Notes: generated by a model from the letters alone, not told the origin. A DNA stretch of 64,000 nt from Ichthyophis bannanicus (GCA_033557465.1 CM066040.1:326572297-326636296); one strand, 5' to 3'; shown: positions 20,000-29,351, numbered from the stretch's first letter. A program made the numbers and translations.

Positions 20000-21180
20000 A
20001 ACACAAGAAGTACCCCAAGGATACACACTACCCGCATCCCTCTTCAACCTATATATTAAACCCGTCTGTATGATCATCAAGGAGCACAATGTTAACTTCC
20101 ACATTACACAGATGACATTATGCTATACTGCCCAGTCCACACAAAATAGCCGTCATACACACAAATACAGAACTGCTTCTCGGATGTCTCTCACTGGCTT
20201 ACAATCTATTGATACATTTCAAGAAGACAGAAGCTCTGTTTATTACCAAAGATGCGTCATTCACCTCCCCCCCACTCCTCAATAACACTAGACAACATCC
20301 AGATAAATGTCCGCCAACTGCTAAAATACCTTGGTATCATTCTTGATCAGCAGTTAACTTTCAAGGATCAGATTACAGCAACAGCCAAAACAATATTCTT
20401 CAAACCTAAAACCATACAATGCTTCCATCTGCTTTTCAACCCAGAAGACTTCTGCACAACCCTCCAAGCACTCACTCTCCCACACATAGACTATTGTAAC
20501 TTAATCTATCAGGACTTTCCACAAGGCACCCTCCTCCCACTTCAAACCGTCATTCACACAGCTACACAAATAATCCCGGGGGCTTCCAAACACAACCATA
20601 TCGCCCCTATCCTCAAACAGCTCCAATGGTTATCACTCCCCAGCAGAATCAGATATGAGTGGAGGAGTGGCCTAGTGGTTGGGGCAAGGTATTTCAGACC
20701 GGAAGGTCGGGGGTTCAAATCCCACTAGAGGACAGCAACCTTGGGCCGGAAGGACTGGGGTTTCTAGTCGCACAGGTGCTTCTTGTGGTCTTGGGCAAGC
20801 CACTTAACCCTCCATAGCCCATGTTCCCTGTAAAATAGTTATCTCCAAGTTATAATGCCCTGCTCAATGTAATTTCAGTTTGTTCAATGTAAACCGCACT
20901 GATGCCGAATAGTGCGGTATATAAGAGAATGTAAATAAATAAATCCTTACTCTTAATTCACAAAGCACTACACACCCACCCAGCCACCTACCTCCAGTCC
21001 CTACTGCAAACGTTCACCCAAGACAGACCTCGAGGATCCTCCAGAACAACAAGCTCACCATACCCCGCTCTAAGAAAAAGTCCTCACAACAGACTTGCTG
21101 TCGAGCATTCAAATTCTGGAACCCCTTACCATATCTATAAGAAACATCACTGACCCTTCTCCTTATAAAAACACCTAAAA
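20000..21180 (+). pseudogene. Inner LINE reverse transcriptase remnant
   Basis: Broken RT. Its longest open piece is 20252-20655 with LLKYLGIILDQQLTFK, FNPEDFCTTLQALTLPHIDYCNLIYQ and SKHNHIAPILKQLQWL, all standard L2-like C-terminal blocks. After the SINE the frame continues as ILTLNSQS and ends with the degraded FWNPLP block. Several stops make it non-functional. Confidence 0.75.
20659..20943 (+). mobile_element. tRNA-derived SINE (copy 2)
   Basis: Starts GGAGGAGTGGCCTAGTGG. A box TGGCCTAGTGG at 20668-20678 and B box GGTTCAAATCC at 20712-20722 are consensus-like. The body is tRNA-unrelated, and the 3' end AACCGCACTGATGCC…GTGCGGTATATAAGAG plus AAATAAATAAAT copies the LINE 3' hairpin. It interrupts the LINE RT frame after SRIRYE. 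Confidence 0.9.
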
Positions 21181-21536
21181 CCCTCCTTTATACTGATCAC
21201 TACAGACCAACTACTCAACTCCTCCCCCGACAATGACCACACTATAGTTATCCACAAGCTAACCAATACCAAACCCGGTAATCAAAAACTCTAAAACCTT
21301 TACTGAGACAATTAAACCTAAAGTGAAGCAAAATAATTTTTTTTGTCGGAGCAGCTACCACAGAGAGGGGAAAGGAACCACCCCAAACCGCTGCAGCCAG
21401 TCCATTTTAATCATTGTAAAAAATAACTTATGAAAAGTGTTTTAAAAAATTACACTTATCTGATTTAAGTGGTGAAATCCAACACCAAAATCCTTTGTGG
21501 AGAAGCAGGCCAAAAAAGACTAGTATGACAGCCACA

Positions 21537-21590
21537 GGAACGACGTGTCACGTTTCGGGGTCAAAAAATAGAGCCCCTGCATCAGGTCCC
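21537..21590 (-). ncRNA. Hammerhead-ribozyme-like motif in Penelope-like 3' region
   Basis: Minus-strand order: stem I 5' strand GGGAC, core CTGATG, stem II GGGG…CCCC with an 11-13 nt loop, core GAAA, stem III CGTG/CACG, cleavage-site-like TC, and stem I 3' strand GTTCC pairing with GGGAC (one G-U). This is the hammerhead arrangement, and Penelope-like elements are known to carry such ribozymes. The base after CTGATG is C where the consensus has A, and stem III has a one-base loop, so activity is doubtful. Confidence 0.55.
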
Positions 21591-21800
21591 AGCCTTATCT
21601 AGCCAGAAAAGCCTTGAAGAGTGACTTCAAATAAGCGGTTTTTATCATGAGAAGGTGTAAAATGCCCGGATGAGGGCCCGCCCACCAAAACAAAATCTGG
21701 ATCAGAACGGAGGGGAAGGAGGGGCACCGCTCAGCGCCTCCCCCCCAGCTGATCAGAGTATGCTGTCAAACATCCCCTGTTAGAGGCAATCTTAGGAAGA

Positions 21801-21918
21801 TCAAAGGATCGTGTGCCAATCTAATTGCTGATTCAGACCTGAGGGAGTCACAGTTCCTAAACGATGAATCCACCGTTGCTCCAATAGCTGTAAAGCTTGA
21901 ATGCGATTCCCCCCTCCT
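21801..21918 (-). pseudogene. Penelope-like protein C terminus
   Basis: About 38 residues ending LNQQLDWHTIL before a stop. The LEQRWIHRLGT core is the part used for recognition. In complete elements this tail follows the RT and, where present, a GIY-YIG endonuclease that cuts the target. Too short to have any activity here. Confidence 0.6.
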
Positions 21919-22085
21919 ATAGTTATGGCATTGTGCCAGAATTATCTCTTGTAAATAGTTAAATTGTTACCAGCTCAGCTTGTATATAGTTCTTTATTGT
22001 TCTATGTAACCGACTATTTGTTCAATGCAAACTGCTTTGACCAGGTGAAGAGCGGTATATAAACCCAGTTAAATAAATAAATAAA

Positions 22086-22500
22086 ATTAATTACCTCTCT
22101 CTCTTATTCCGTATATTTCATCTAGAATTTGCATTCTCAAACCCTTCAAATAGCAGAGTCTGGCATGAATCAACACGTCTCTGCTTTTTTCTGTCTAGAC
22201 CCAGCATTATGCAATTCCATTCCATTGTACATCCAACAAGATACTTCTCTGAAATCGTTTTAAAAAATCTAAAAACTTATTTTTTCGAACAAGCTTTTGG
22301 TGACCTATAGATGCTGCAGCATAGAGTCACTGATCTGCCCTGTTCTGCTTTGTCCTATTTTAATTTTGGTTTTGGGATACTCCTGTGGTTTTTTTTTTTA
22401 ATGTCTGCATATTTATTTTTAATCTGTTTTGATATATGATGTATGTTTTATTTGTAAACCGCTTTGTCACAAAGTGTTAAAGGCGGTAAATAAACCATAA
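22086..22500 (+). mobile_element. Outer L2-like LINE, right piece and 3' tail
   Basis: Continues the LINE from 16051-16169: ALCNSIPLYIQQDTSLKSF (about 22205-22260) then KTYFFEQAF-like text, a 3' UTR and a hairpin tail TAAACCGCTTTGTCAC…AAGGCGGTAAATAAACC ending near 22500. Confidence 0.6.
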
Positions 22501-23021
22501 ACTGTAAGTAGTAAAAACATGTGCGCGTTTAAGACGTGAGCACTTACACCAGCTCAATGACTGGTGTAGATACCTCCGCCTAGATTTTTCAAAACGCGCG
22601 CAAATTATTTTATCATTTGCACATGTAATGATGCCTGCTGCCCAAACTCTCCTGGTGCACGTCCACAGTGTAAGTACAGCTATCGGCCCGATGCACATTT
22701 ATACAGAATCGGGACTGCATCATGTATCTGCAGAAATGGCCATAATTGTATATAAGACCAAAATAGGTTGAGTTAGGCACATTGTTCATATGGCTTTTTA
22801 TAAAATTACCCTCTTTTATCTAATTCTATGTTCCCTACGGGATATCGCAGTTTCCTTTGTCACATGGCGTCAGAGAGTAAGCACTTTCTCTGGGAGGAAA
22901 GACAGTTTTGGGAACAGAGTTAACTTATCAATGATTTCTCTCACCTTCCCTTTGTCCTCACCACTCTGCAGTGTCCCTTCCATTTTCATGTATTTCTCTT
23001 TCCTTTTGGATGTTTTCACAG
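22501..23021. other. Intronic-looking sequence upstream of the SLC6 exon
   Basis: No repeat family recognised. It ends in a pyrimidine-rich tract and TTTTCACAG, a good splice acceptor for the exon starting at 23022. Confidence 0.5.
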
Positions 23022-23122
23022 GGCACCGGAACTATTTTAAGGACATCGAGATGATGCTTGGTTTCCCCCCTCCTCTCTTCTTCCAGATCTGCTGGAGGTT
23101 CTTCTCCCCCGTCATCATTTTT
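23022..23122 (+). CDS. Internal exon of an SLC6-family transporter
   Basis: A 101-nt exon between acceptor TTTTCACAG and donor GTAAGT. It begins in phase 1 (GG completing a codon) and ends in phase 0. It encodes [20 protein letters not shown] then [13 protein letters not shown], which fits the loop before transmembrane helix 11 and the start of that helix in sodium- and chloride-dependent transporters of the SLC6 family (the F-x-x-DI-x-MMG…CWxFxSP pattern). The open frame before the acceptor is intron. No neighbouring exon is visible within the window, so the introns here are long and filled with transposons. The SLC6 member cannot be decided from 33 residues. Confidence 0.8.
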
Positions 23123-24149
23123 GTAAGTCACATTACTTTCTAAGCAGAAGATTCATGGCAAGACATGTGGGTTATGCTCCTTTGCCAGCAGGTGGAAGCA
23201 GACTTGAGCATCTTTCAGTGATGTTATCAGAAGGTATAACCACTGGTGCAGCACTGAGAAAAGCCAACAGGTGGCAAGGTGTGTAGAATGGTGCAGCAGT
23301 GCAGAGACTCTCTTGGACCACACTATAGTGCTGTGATCATTGTGATTGGGTCTGGTAGGGCCCAGCATTGTTTGAAGCACAGGCACACCCTTGTCTTCTG
23401 GAGCTGACAGTCACCCTATTCCCAAAGCTGTTTCATAGGGGTTCCGGTACTTATGGGCTGAAGAGGTGCAGGAGGATTCCATGGAGCCTTGAGGAGGGTT
23501 GGGAAGTTGAGCCCAGGTCTTCCTTCTCTCTTGCTGTCCCTCGTCTGCAGGGAAGTCTTTTTTCTTTGTGTTTTTTCCTTGTAGGCATGTGGAGCCTGGT
23601 AAGCATGCCACATGCCCGGTGCTGTGCCTCCTATGGCACACATAGGGTCAGCTCCATGGTGGGCTCCTATGACCCCCTATGTGATGGGGATGTCAGGAGC
23701 CCAAACGTTTTGGCATCACCAGGACCACCAATGGGGGCCCCGGGGCCCAGTGCCAGTTCTGGAACTTCCTCTGCGTTCTCTATGCTTCTTCCACCCATAG
23801 GCAGGGGGCCTGCTTGGAAGAGTTCATGTGGGCTGCGCAGAGGGCAAAGGAGGCTTCAGGTTTGGGCAAGCAGGTTCCCCCGGGGGGACCCTACCTGCTG
23901 TTTTTGAGCAGCAGCTACTGAAGCAGCTTATGAGTGGCTTCTATACATTTTAGCTGCCTGGCAACCCACTTCACAGGGGTCCTGGGCCCAGGTCTCCCAT
24001 ACAGGGGATTCTTGGTCCTCAGTTGATGCTGCCACAGCTGCTCAGGGGACTAAGTGCCCCCATCTTAGCCTCTGGCCCAAGCACTTCTCCAGGGGCTCAT
24101 CCTTATCCCTTACAGAGGTTCACTATAGTCCTTATTCTATAACTTGGTT

Positions 24150-24690
24150 TGCGGGGCTATACGTCCCACCGGGACGTGCAGCTCTACAATCCGCCTAAAC
24201 CCTATTCCCCCACCAGCTTTCCCTCTATGTCCTGTGCTTCAGGACAGGGAGAACCAGCGGGGGGCGGGAGGAGGCGGGTCACCCAGCAGCATGTACAGGG
24301 CCAATTCAGGTCATGGTCCTGTACGTGCTGCTGGGCCATACTGCTTATACCACCTCTGAAGTGGTATAAGCAGGTTTTTCTGGCAAATTGGGGCATGGCA
24401 GCCACCGCTGGGGCCGGATGGGGGGGTTCCCGCTGCCCGATCTAGGCTGCAGGAGGCCAACCATGGATCAGGCAGCGGGAATCATGGGGTCTGGAAGCAC
24501 GGCAGTCTGGGGCGCCTGCGGGGAGGATGTCCCCGAAGGCTGGAGGGGCACACCAGGCCATCCTTGGGCTCAATTCTGGCTCCTGCAGGAATGTTTTGTT
24601 CCTGCGGACCAGAATCAGGTCCTAATGGCCCTGTCTTCAGCGGGGACATCCGGATGGCCTGGACATCCCACTTCCAGAATCGGGCTTCAC
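24150..24690. repeat. Cluster of hairpins / nested palindromes
   Basis: Successive inverted repeats: ACGTCCC-acc-GGGACGT (about 24168), CCCAGCAGCATGTACAGG with TCCTGTACGTGCTGCTGGG (24281-24334), CTGCTTATACCAC with AGTGGTATAAGCAG (24340-24373), and a large imperfect palindrome centred near 24593. The large one includes CTCCTGCAGGAA/TTCCTGCGGACC, GGATGTCCCCG/CGGGGACATCC and CCAGGCCATCC/GGATGGCCTGG. It probably represents a foldback or MITE-like insertion in DIRS H. Confidence 0.7.
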
Positions 24691-24699
24691 ATGTTTTGT

Positions 24700-24810
24700 C
24701 TTGATTAGATTGTAAGCTCTGATAAGCAGGGACTGTGTCTTACATCTATATGTATAGCACTGTGTATGCTATGTAGTGCTATACAAATGATTAGTAGTAG
24801 CAGTAATAGT
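24700..24810 (+). mobile_element. L2-like family 2 LINE 3' tail
   Basis: TTAGATTGTAAGCTCTGATA AGCAGGGACTGTGTC…CTATACAAATGATTAGTAGTAGC matches tails at 30065-30180 and 46095-46185 and, inverted, at 32515-32600. The AGCAGGGA motif and the terminal TAG/AGT repeats define this second LINE family. Only the tail is present. Confidence 0.7.
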
Positions 24811-25305
24811 TGGCTGGGACAATAAAGAGGATTGTTTTGCATCAGAAGGTGAATCTGAGGAGGAAAGGAAATTTCCTCTTGTGGAGTGTGAGGATCCTTT
24901 GGAGATCTTCGATTTTTATCAAGAGGACCCTTCTGTCTTGATTAAGGATGCAATGGCTGCTTGGTGAATTGAGGAGCCAACAGCTGCATCACCACTTCAG
25001 GTAGACCCTATCCTGGAGGGTATTCATCATCCATCAGGGTTTTTTCCTTTACCTGAGCCAATGGAACAAATCCTGGTATCAGAGATGGGCCTTAAGTACC
25101 CAAAGATCCTTTTTCGGTTGTGTCCCCTGACCCAAGCCAAACTGGATCCGTTTTTTTGGGCTCCCTTAGATGGATGTCTTTGTCATGATAGTGACCAAGC
25201 ACACCACTATCCCTGTGGAAGTGTGTTCTGCGCTTAAGGAGTTTCATGACAAAAAGGTAGAAATCCTTCTGAAGAATGCCTATCTCCAGGAACAAGCAGG
25301 AATGA

Positions 25306-25442
25306 GTCCTCACATATGGGTATGTCGGAACCGACGGAGCCGGCGCGGGAAAGCTCCCCAACTTCCCAGAAGGAAAGCTTTTGGGGCTTCCCACAGCGCA
25401 TGCGCGCTGCCTTCCCGCCTTCCTGACCAACTCTCCTCAGTT
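25306..25442 (+). repeat. DIRS A left inverted terminal repeat
   Basis: Runs from GTCCTCACATATGGGTATG to CTCTCCTCAGTT. It is the inverse of 29428-29564 with three mismatches. Outside it, the terminal 25 bp differ from the right end, as in DIRS elements generally. Confidence 0.9.
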
Positions 25443-25574
25443 TCTCTTTTTCCGCGGAGCCAGCAGGTCGTGTTCCTGTCACCGCTGAAGAAGTTGTTAT
25501 TTTAATTTGTTTCTTTGGCCGCGTGTCTGCCTTCCCCGATTCCGAACCGGTACCGCCGGTCCTTTTTTCTTTTA

Positions 25575-25600
25575 TTTAAAAAAAAAAAAAAAAAACAATC
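25575..25600 (+). promoter_or_regulatory. A-tract in DIRS A leader
   Basis: A run of about 18 A follows CTTTTATTT, 65-90 bp before the gag ATG. A shorter run sits at 49609-49619 in copy B, and an A-run of about 11 on the minus strand in copy D (15513-15523). The position is conserved. The role is unknown. Confidence 0.5.
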
Positions 25601-25663
25601 TTTTTTTCTTTTCACTTGGTGTGTTTTCTTGTGAGGCCTACAGGCCTACACAAATTCTCCCTC

Positions 25664-27487
25664 ATGGAGAAGCCAGCTTCTGGTTTCAAAAAATGCACCA
25701 AGTGTTCTAGTACTATTTCAGTCACAGACACCCATGAATGGTGTCTTAAATGTTTGGGACCTGACCATTCTATTTCGGATTGTCCTTCCTGCTCTCTGAT
25801 GTCCAAACGTGGCTTACAGAACCGAGCAGCCAAATTCCATATGCTGTTTTCTACAGATAATCCAGCATCAACATCCTCCAGGTCTTCCTCTCCGGATGGA
25901 TCTCAGGTAACCAAACATGTTTCAGGCAGGTCCTCAAAGGGCAAATCTCCCTCTAAGCAGCGAGAGGCTCTTGGGTTCGACCCCGAGGACCCTGCCCCAG
26001 CCAAACAACCCCGGCGGGAAGCTCCGGCTTCCAAAGCTCCTCCTATGGGGTTACAGGTTGACATCGATGGCACGGCCTCGACCGATCACCTGTTAGACTG
26101 CTCTGGGGTACCGGCTCAAACCGGTACCGACATCCAGGCAGTCGTGGCGTCTATGGGTACTACTGTACAAACCATGCAGCAGGCCATAATGGCTTTCATT
26201 AACGCTGCAACGCCCTCGGTACCGCAACCGTCGGTTCCGACCCCGGTTCCGGTACCGCAACCGATACCGGTACCCAGAGCATCTACTTCTCGTAGAATGC
26301 CAGTTCCGGTCCCCGGTTCCGGGGACCTCCTCGATACCGACCCGGTTCCCGGTACGCCCGATGTCGATACCGGCCGGTACACGTATCGGTCTCTGGAAGC
26401 AAATAGGCGATACTTTGAATCCTCTGAGGATGCCGATACCTCAGATGATTCTGATGAAGCATCCCTTATTCTTCCTGAGGAGCCCTCTTCCCCAAAGAGG
26501 AGAATGTCTCCTCCAGAGGACTTGTCCTTTCAGGACTTCATTCTTGAAGTAGCCAAAGGACTCTCAATTACAGTATCCTCTGAAAAAGAACCTAGAGCAA
26601 AAAAATTAGACATTTTAGGATACTCTAAGGTTCCCAAAGAGGCAGTCACCTTGCCCATTCATGATATTCTCCAAGAACACATGATGGATTTATGGGAGGC
26701 TCCTCTTACTCTATCTCCACATTCTCGTCGGTTGGACACCATGTATCGGGTCCCTCCTTCTCCTGGGTTTCAGAAAACACAGCTTCCTCACCATTCCATT
26801 GTGGTGAAGTCTGCTATGAAAAAGATAAAGAGTACCAAAAGGCACTCTTCTACCCCTCCAGGCAGAGAATGTAGAACCTTGGATGCTTTTGGCAGAAAAA
26901 TCTTCCAGGCTAGTATGCTTATTGCCAGAATCAACTCATATAGTCTCTATATGGGCATGTTTCTGAAAGAGCTTGCTCTTAAGATACGAGCTTTTCTCCC
27001 CTTTATCCCAGAGGATAGACAAGAGGAATTCCTGCTTCTTTTAAAGCATACTCAAGATGTGTCAAAGTTCTCCAATAGGGCTGCCTTTGACTCCTTTGAG
27101 GGTGCTAGCAGAGCATCTGGCATAGCTATAGCTGCTCGTCGAATTGCTTGGCTCCAGGCCTCTGACCTGGAGTCCTGGGTACAAGATGGCCTAGGCAATT
27201 TGCCTTGTACCGGTGAAAATCTGTTTGACAAGGAGTGGCAAGTCCAAGCCACTCAAATGGATGCAGAGAATGCTGCTTTAGATAGACTTTCTAAGTCTAC
27301 TTCTATCCCTGCCAAGAAAAAGTACTTTAAGAAGTCTTTCTACAAAAAGACAAGATTTGGTACCAATGCTGGCCAATCATCTTCTCAGGTTCGCTTTGCT
27401 CCTAAGCGTCAGCAAGCTAAACAGGCCAGAACAAAACCTGCAGGGGCTGCTACGCTTCAACAGTCCCAACCCCCTCAGGGTTTTTGA
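25664..27487 (+). CDS. DIRS A gag-like protein
   Basis: Intact ORF of 607 residues. ATG 25664 is chosen over 25616 because copies B, D and E2 begin at the same M-x-K-P. Residues 11-43 form a Cys/His cluster (C11, C14, H24, C27, C30, H35, C40, C43) that should bind zinc. A Ser/Lys region follows, then a low-complexity valine/proline stretch (VPQPSVPTPVPVPQPIPVP, about 205-225) encoded by GGTACCG-type repeats. The second half is helical and well conserved with copies B and C (FQDFILEVAKG, LDAFGRKIFQASML, LYMGMF). The C terminus is Lys/Gln-rich. It overlaps the RT frame by about 130 nt in a different frame. Probable structural or RNA-binding protein, function inferred from position. Confidence 0.85.
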   Translation: MEKPASGFKKCTKCSSTISVTDTHEWCLKCLGPDHSISDCPSCSLMSKRGLQNRAAKFHMLFSTDNPASTSSRSSSPDGSQVTKHVSGRSSKGKSPSKQREALGFDPEDPAPAKQPRREAPASKAPPMGLQVDIDGTASTDHLLDCSGVPAQTGTDIQAVVASMGTTVQTMQQAIMAFINAATPSVPQPSVPTPVPVPQPIPVPRASTSRRMPVPVPGSGDLLDTDPVPGTPDVDTGRYTYRSLEANRRYFESSEDADTSDDSDEASLILPEEPSSPKRRMSPPEDLSFQDFILEVAKGLSITVSSEKEPRAKKLDILGYSKVPKEAVTLPIHDILQEHMMDLWEAPLTLSPHSRRLDTMYRVPPSPGFQKTQLPHHSIVVKSAMKKIKSTKRHSSTPPGRECRTLDAFGRKIFQASMLIARINSYSLYMGMFLKELALKIRAFLPFIPEDRQEEFLLLLKHTQDVSKFSNRAAFDSFEGASRASGIAIAARRIAWLQASDLESWVQDGLGNLPCTGENLFDKEWQVQATQMDAENAALDRLSKSTSIPAKKKYFKKSFYKKTRFGTNAGQSSSQVRFAPKRQQAKQARTKPAGAATLQQSQPPQGF

Positions 27488-28787
27488 CTTACTTCTAGAG
27501 AACATTCCCTTTCTGGCTCTGCAGCAACCAGAGCCTCTCACCATTCCAGGAAGGCTGACTCATTTTGCTCCCAGGTGGGAACAGATTACATCAGAGCAGT
27601 GGACTCTCTCTATCATCAAAGAGGGCTACAAACTGCATTTTTCCAGCCTTCCTCTCTATCCCAGGGTGAGACATTTCATCTCTCCCCCATCTCTTCTCCA
27701 CCTGTTAGATCAGGAGGTGAAGACCCTGCTTGCCCAGGGGGCAATAGAACAGGTTCCTCTTCTACAGCAGGGCTCCGGGTTCTACTCCCCCTATTTTCTC
27801 ATACCAAAGAAAACAGGGGGGCACAGACCCATCCTAGATCTGAGAGAATTAAACAAATTTCTATGCAAGGAGAAATTCAAAATGCTCTCGCTGGGTACCC
27901 TCCTTCCATACCTACAGAGTCAGGACTGGCTTTGTTCTCTAGACCTAAAGGATGCGTATACACATATACTCATCCATCCATCCCACAGAAAATACCTTCG
28001 ATTTCTGTTCCAGGGAAAACATTTCCAGTACAGAGTACTCCCCTTCGGTCTAGCCTCTGCTCCAAGAGTGTTCACAAAATGCATGTCAGTAGTGGCTGCA
28101 TTTCTACGCTCTCAGGGAATCTTTGTCTTCCCCTACCTGGACGACTGGCTCATCCGAGCTCCATCTCAGTCTCAGGCTCAGACTTCCCTGGACCGCACCA
28201 TCTGCATTCTGCAGTATCTGGGACTTGTCATCAATCTGCCAAAGTCTCAACTCACCCCTACTCAATCCCTAGAATTCATAGGGGCCTGGTTAGATACCAC
28301 CACAGCAAGGGCCTATCTTCCCCAGGCACGTTGCCACCGGCTAGTGCACTTAGCCTCTCAGATTCAGTCCAGAAGCCACTTGACTGCCAGAGAGATGTTA
28401 CAACTGCTAGGCCACATGGCATCCACAGTTCATGTGGTGCCCTATGCTCGCCTGCATATGAGAGCAGCTCAATGGACTCTGTCCACCCAGTGGACCCAAG
28501 CATCAGGAGCTCTCTCAGACCAAATCGAAACCTCCAAACGTCTCTTTTGGTCTCTCCAGTGGTGGATGTCCACTCAAAATCTGTTGCTGGGGTCTCCCTT
28601 CCAACCGCTACTACCCCAAGCAACCCTCACCACAGATGCCTCCCAAACAGGGTGGGGAGCTCATCTTCAAGACCTATCCACTCAAGGCCTCTGGTCTCCA
28701 CAGGAATCAAGAGGTATATCTACCTGTTTTTTTTCCAGCTCCTCACGCATCCAGTGCAGAGCGGAACCTTCATACTCTAGATTGTAA
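27357..28787 (+). CDS. DIRS A reverse transcriptase with truncated RNase H
   Basis: Open frame of 476 residues, +1 relative to gag and overlapping its end, so it may be reached by frameshift or reinitiation. RT blocks: HFAPRWEQITSEQWTLSIIK (about 70-90), GFYSPYFLIPKKTGGHRPIL, LCSLDLKDAYTHILIHPSHR, VLPFGLASAPRVFTKCM, FPYLDDWLI (catalytic YLDD at residues 260-263), LEFIGAWLDT and LLGHMASTVHVVPYARLHM. RNase H begins with TTDASQTGWGAHL and then breaks at the deletion junction (about 28722), adding about 20 unrelated residues. RT could be intact and RNase H cannot be. Confidence 0.85.
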   Translation: MVPMLANHLLRFALLLSVSKLNRPEQNLQGLLRFNSPNPLRVFDLLLENIPFLALQQPEPLTIPGRLTHFAPRWEQITSEQWTLSIIKEGYKLHFSSLPLYPRVRHFISPPSLLHLLDQEVKTLLAQGAIEQVPLLQQGSGFYSPYFLIPKKTGGHRPILDLRELNKFLCKEKFKMLSLGTLLPYLQSQDWLCSLDLKDAYTHILIHPSHRKYLRFLFQGKHFQYRVLPFGLASAPRVFTKCMSVVAAFLRSQGIFVFPYLDDWLIRAPSQSQAQTSLDRTICILQYLGLVINLPKSQLTPTQSLEFIGAWLDTTTARAYLPQARCHRLVHLASQIQSRSHLTAREMLQLLGHMASTVHVVPYARLHMRAAQWTLSTQWTQASGALSDQIETSKRLFWSLQWWMSTQNLLLGSPFQPLLPQATLTTDASQTGWGAHLQDLSTQGLWSPQESRGISTCFFSSSSRIQCRAEPSYSRL

Positions 28788-29157
28788 AAGAGCTCTTGCC
28801 TTTTACCTCCACAGGACTCAGCCACATCGAAAGTCTTCCCAACTTTTTGTTGCTTTCGATCCTTCTCACTTGGGACTTCCAGTCTCAAAAAGAACACTTT
28901 CCAATTGGATTTCTCAGTGTATTTCTTTTGCTTACCAGAGTAAAAACATTTCTCTGGAGGGCCATGTCACAGCTCACAATGTGAGAGCCATGGCCACCTC
29001 TATGGCTTGTCTTCACTCTGTATCCATAGATCAGATCTGTCGAGCAGCCACCTGGGCCTCGGTTCATACCTTCACAGCCCATTACTGCTTGGATAAGGAC
29101 TCCTGCCGGGATGCCTTATTTGGTCAGGCTGTCCTCAAACACCTGTTCCATTCTTAA
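28722..29157 (+). pseudogene. DIRS A tyrosine recombinase, C-terminal part only
   Basis: After the deletion the recombinase resumes at VYLPVFFPAPHASSAERNLH and runs to a stop at 29157. The catalytic H-x-x-R (HNVR, codons from 28975) and the tyrosine candidate in FTAHYCLDKD (codon 29083-29085) are present. The N-terminal domain and the first catalytic arginine, seen in copy B as SARCISELQAL, are missing. It cannot act alone, so the element would need recombinase from another copy. Confidence 0.85.
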
Positions 29158-29255
29158 ACAACTCCTGCCCACCTTCCCTCAATGGATGCCTGAGATCCAT
29201 AGGAAGATGAATAGCCCTTGGAGGGGGATCTCCCAGGCATCTCAGCTAGGGAGTC

Positions 29256-29351
29256 CCCATATGTGAGGACTCATTCCTGCTTGTTCCTGGAGATAGCACA
29301 GTTACTTACCTGTAACAGGTGATCTCTGGGAACAGCAGGAATAGTCCTCAC
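29256..29351 (+). repeat. DIRS A internal complementary region
   Basis: The first half (CATATGTGAGGACTCATTCC… GGAGATA) is the reverse complement of the left end. The second half (GCACAGTTACTTACCTGTAAC…GTCCTCAC) is the reverse complement of the right end. The two meet without a gap, so the region equals the inverse of a right-end/left-end circle junction. In DIRS elements this region templates completion of the ends. Confidence 0.9.

Larger units (their letters stand above)
21320..21935 (-). mobile_element. Penelope-like retroelement 3' remnant
   Basis: The minus strand encodes GGGNRIQALQLLEQRWIHRLG and then TVTPSGLNQQLDWH (21918-21804), a block typical of the C-terminal end of Penelope-like proteins. 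It is followed by a stop at 21801-21803 and a 3' region containing a hammerhead-like fold (21537-21590). It lies in the 3' UTR of the inner LINE. The upstream RT and most of the endonuclease are absent. Confidence 0.65.
19980..22085 (+). mobile_element. Inner L2-like LINE, 5'-truncated, with SINE and Penelope-like insertions
   Basis: The RT starts at about 19990 (QEVPQGYTLPASLFNLYIKP) and the catalytic box YTDDIMLY is readable at about 20107-20130 with a frame shift nearby. The C terminus continues at 20252-20655, is interrupted by a SINE (20659-20943) and resumes at 20944-21170. After a Penelope-like insertion the LINE 3' tail (AAACTGCTTTGAC…GCGGTATATAAAC, AAATAAATAAA) ends at about 22085. 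The left edge abuts the DNA transposon. Confidence 0.7.
23400..25280 (+). pseudogene. Degraded DIRS gag (copy H), N-terminal and middle part
   Basis: A cysteine-containing start resembling the gag zinc cluster (ARCCASYGTHRVSS) lies at about 23610. The last part (24900-25280) reads in fragments ending with VEVCSALKEFHDKKVEILL and then KNA, directly before DIRS A. This frame continues across DIRS A at 29613 (FMASAMGSHEARTLMHWFNN). In gag of copies A and B the matching position is the helix-rich segment upstream of FQASMLIARINSYSLYMGM. Identification of the early part is weak. Confidence 0.45.

Noticed and set aside
20659..20730. tRNA gene at the SINE head (also at 31376 and on the minus strand at 4470)
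   Set aside because: A and B boxes fit but the acceptor and anticodon stems do not pair well, and each is fused to a SINE body and LINE-type tail.
22790..23143. 117-residue ORF as a complete small gene
   Set aside because: Only 23022-23122 is conserved. The rest reads through the intron, and the splice signals show the exon limits.
28700..28760. Deletion in DIRS A as a spliced-out intron
   Set aside because: The position has a CTCCACAG-like acceptor, but copy B has no GT donor at the left breakpoint and the missing part is conserved coding sequence.
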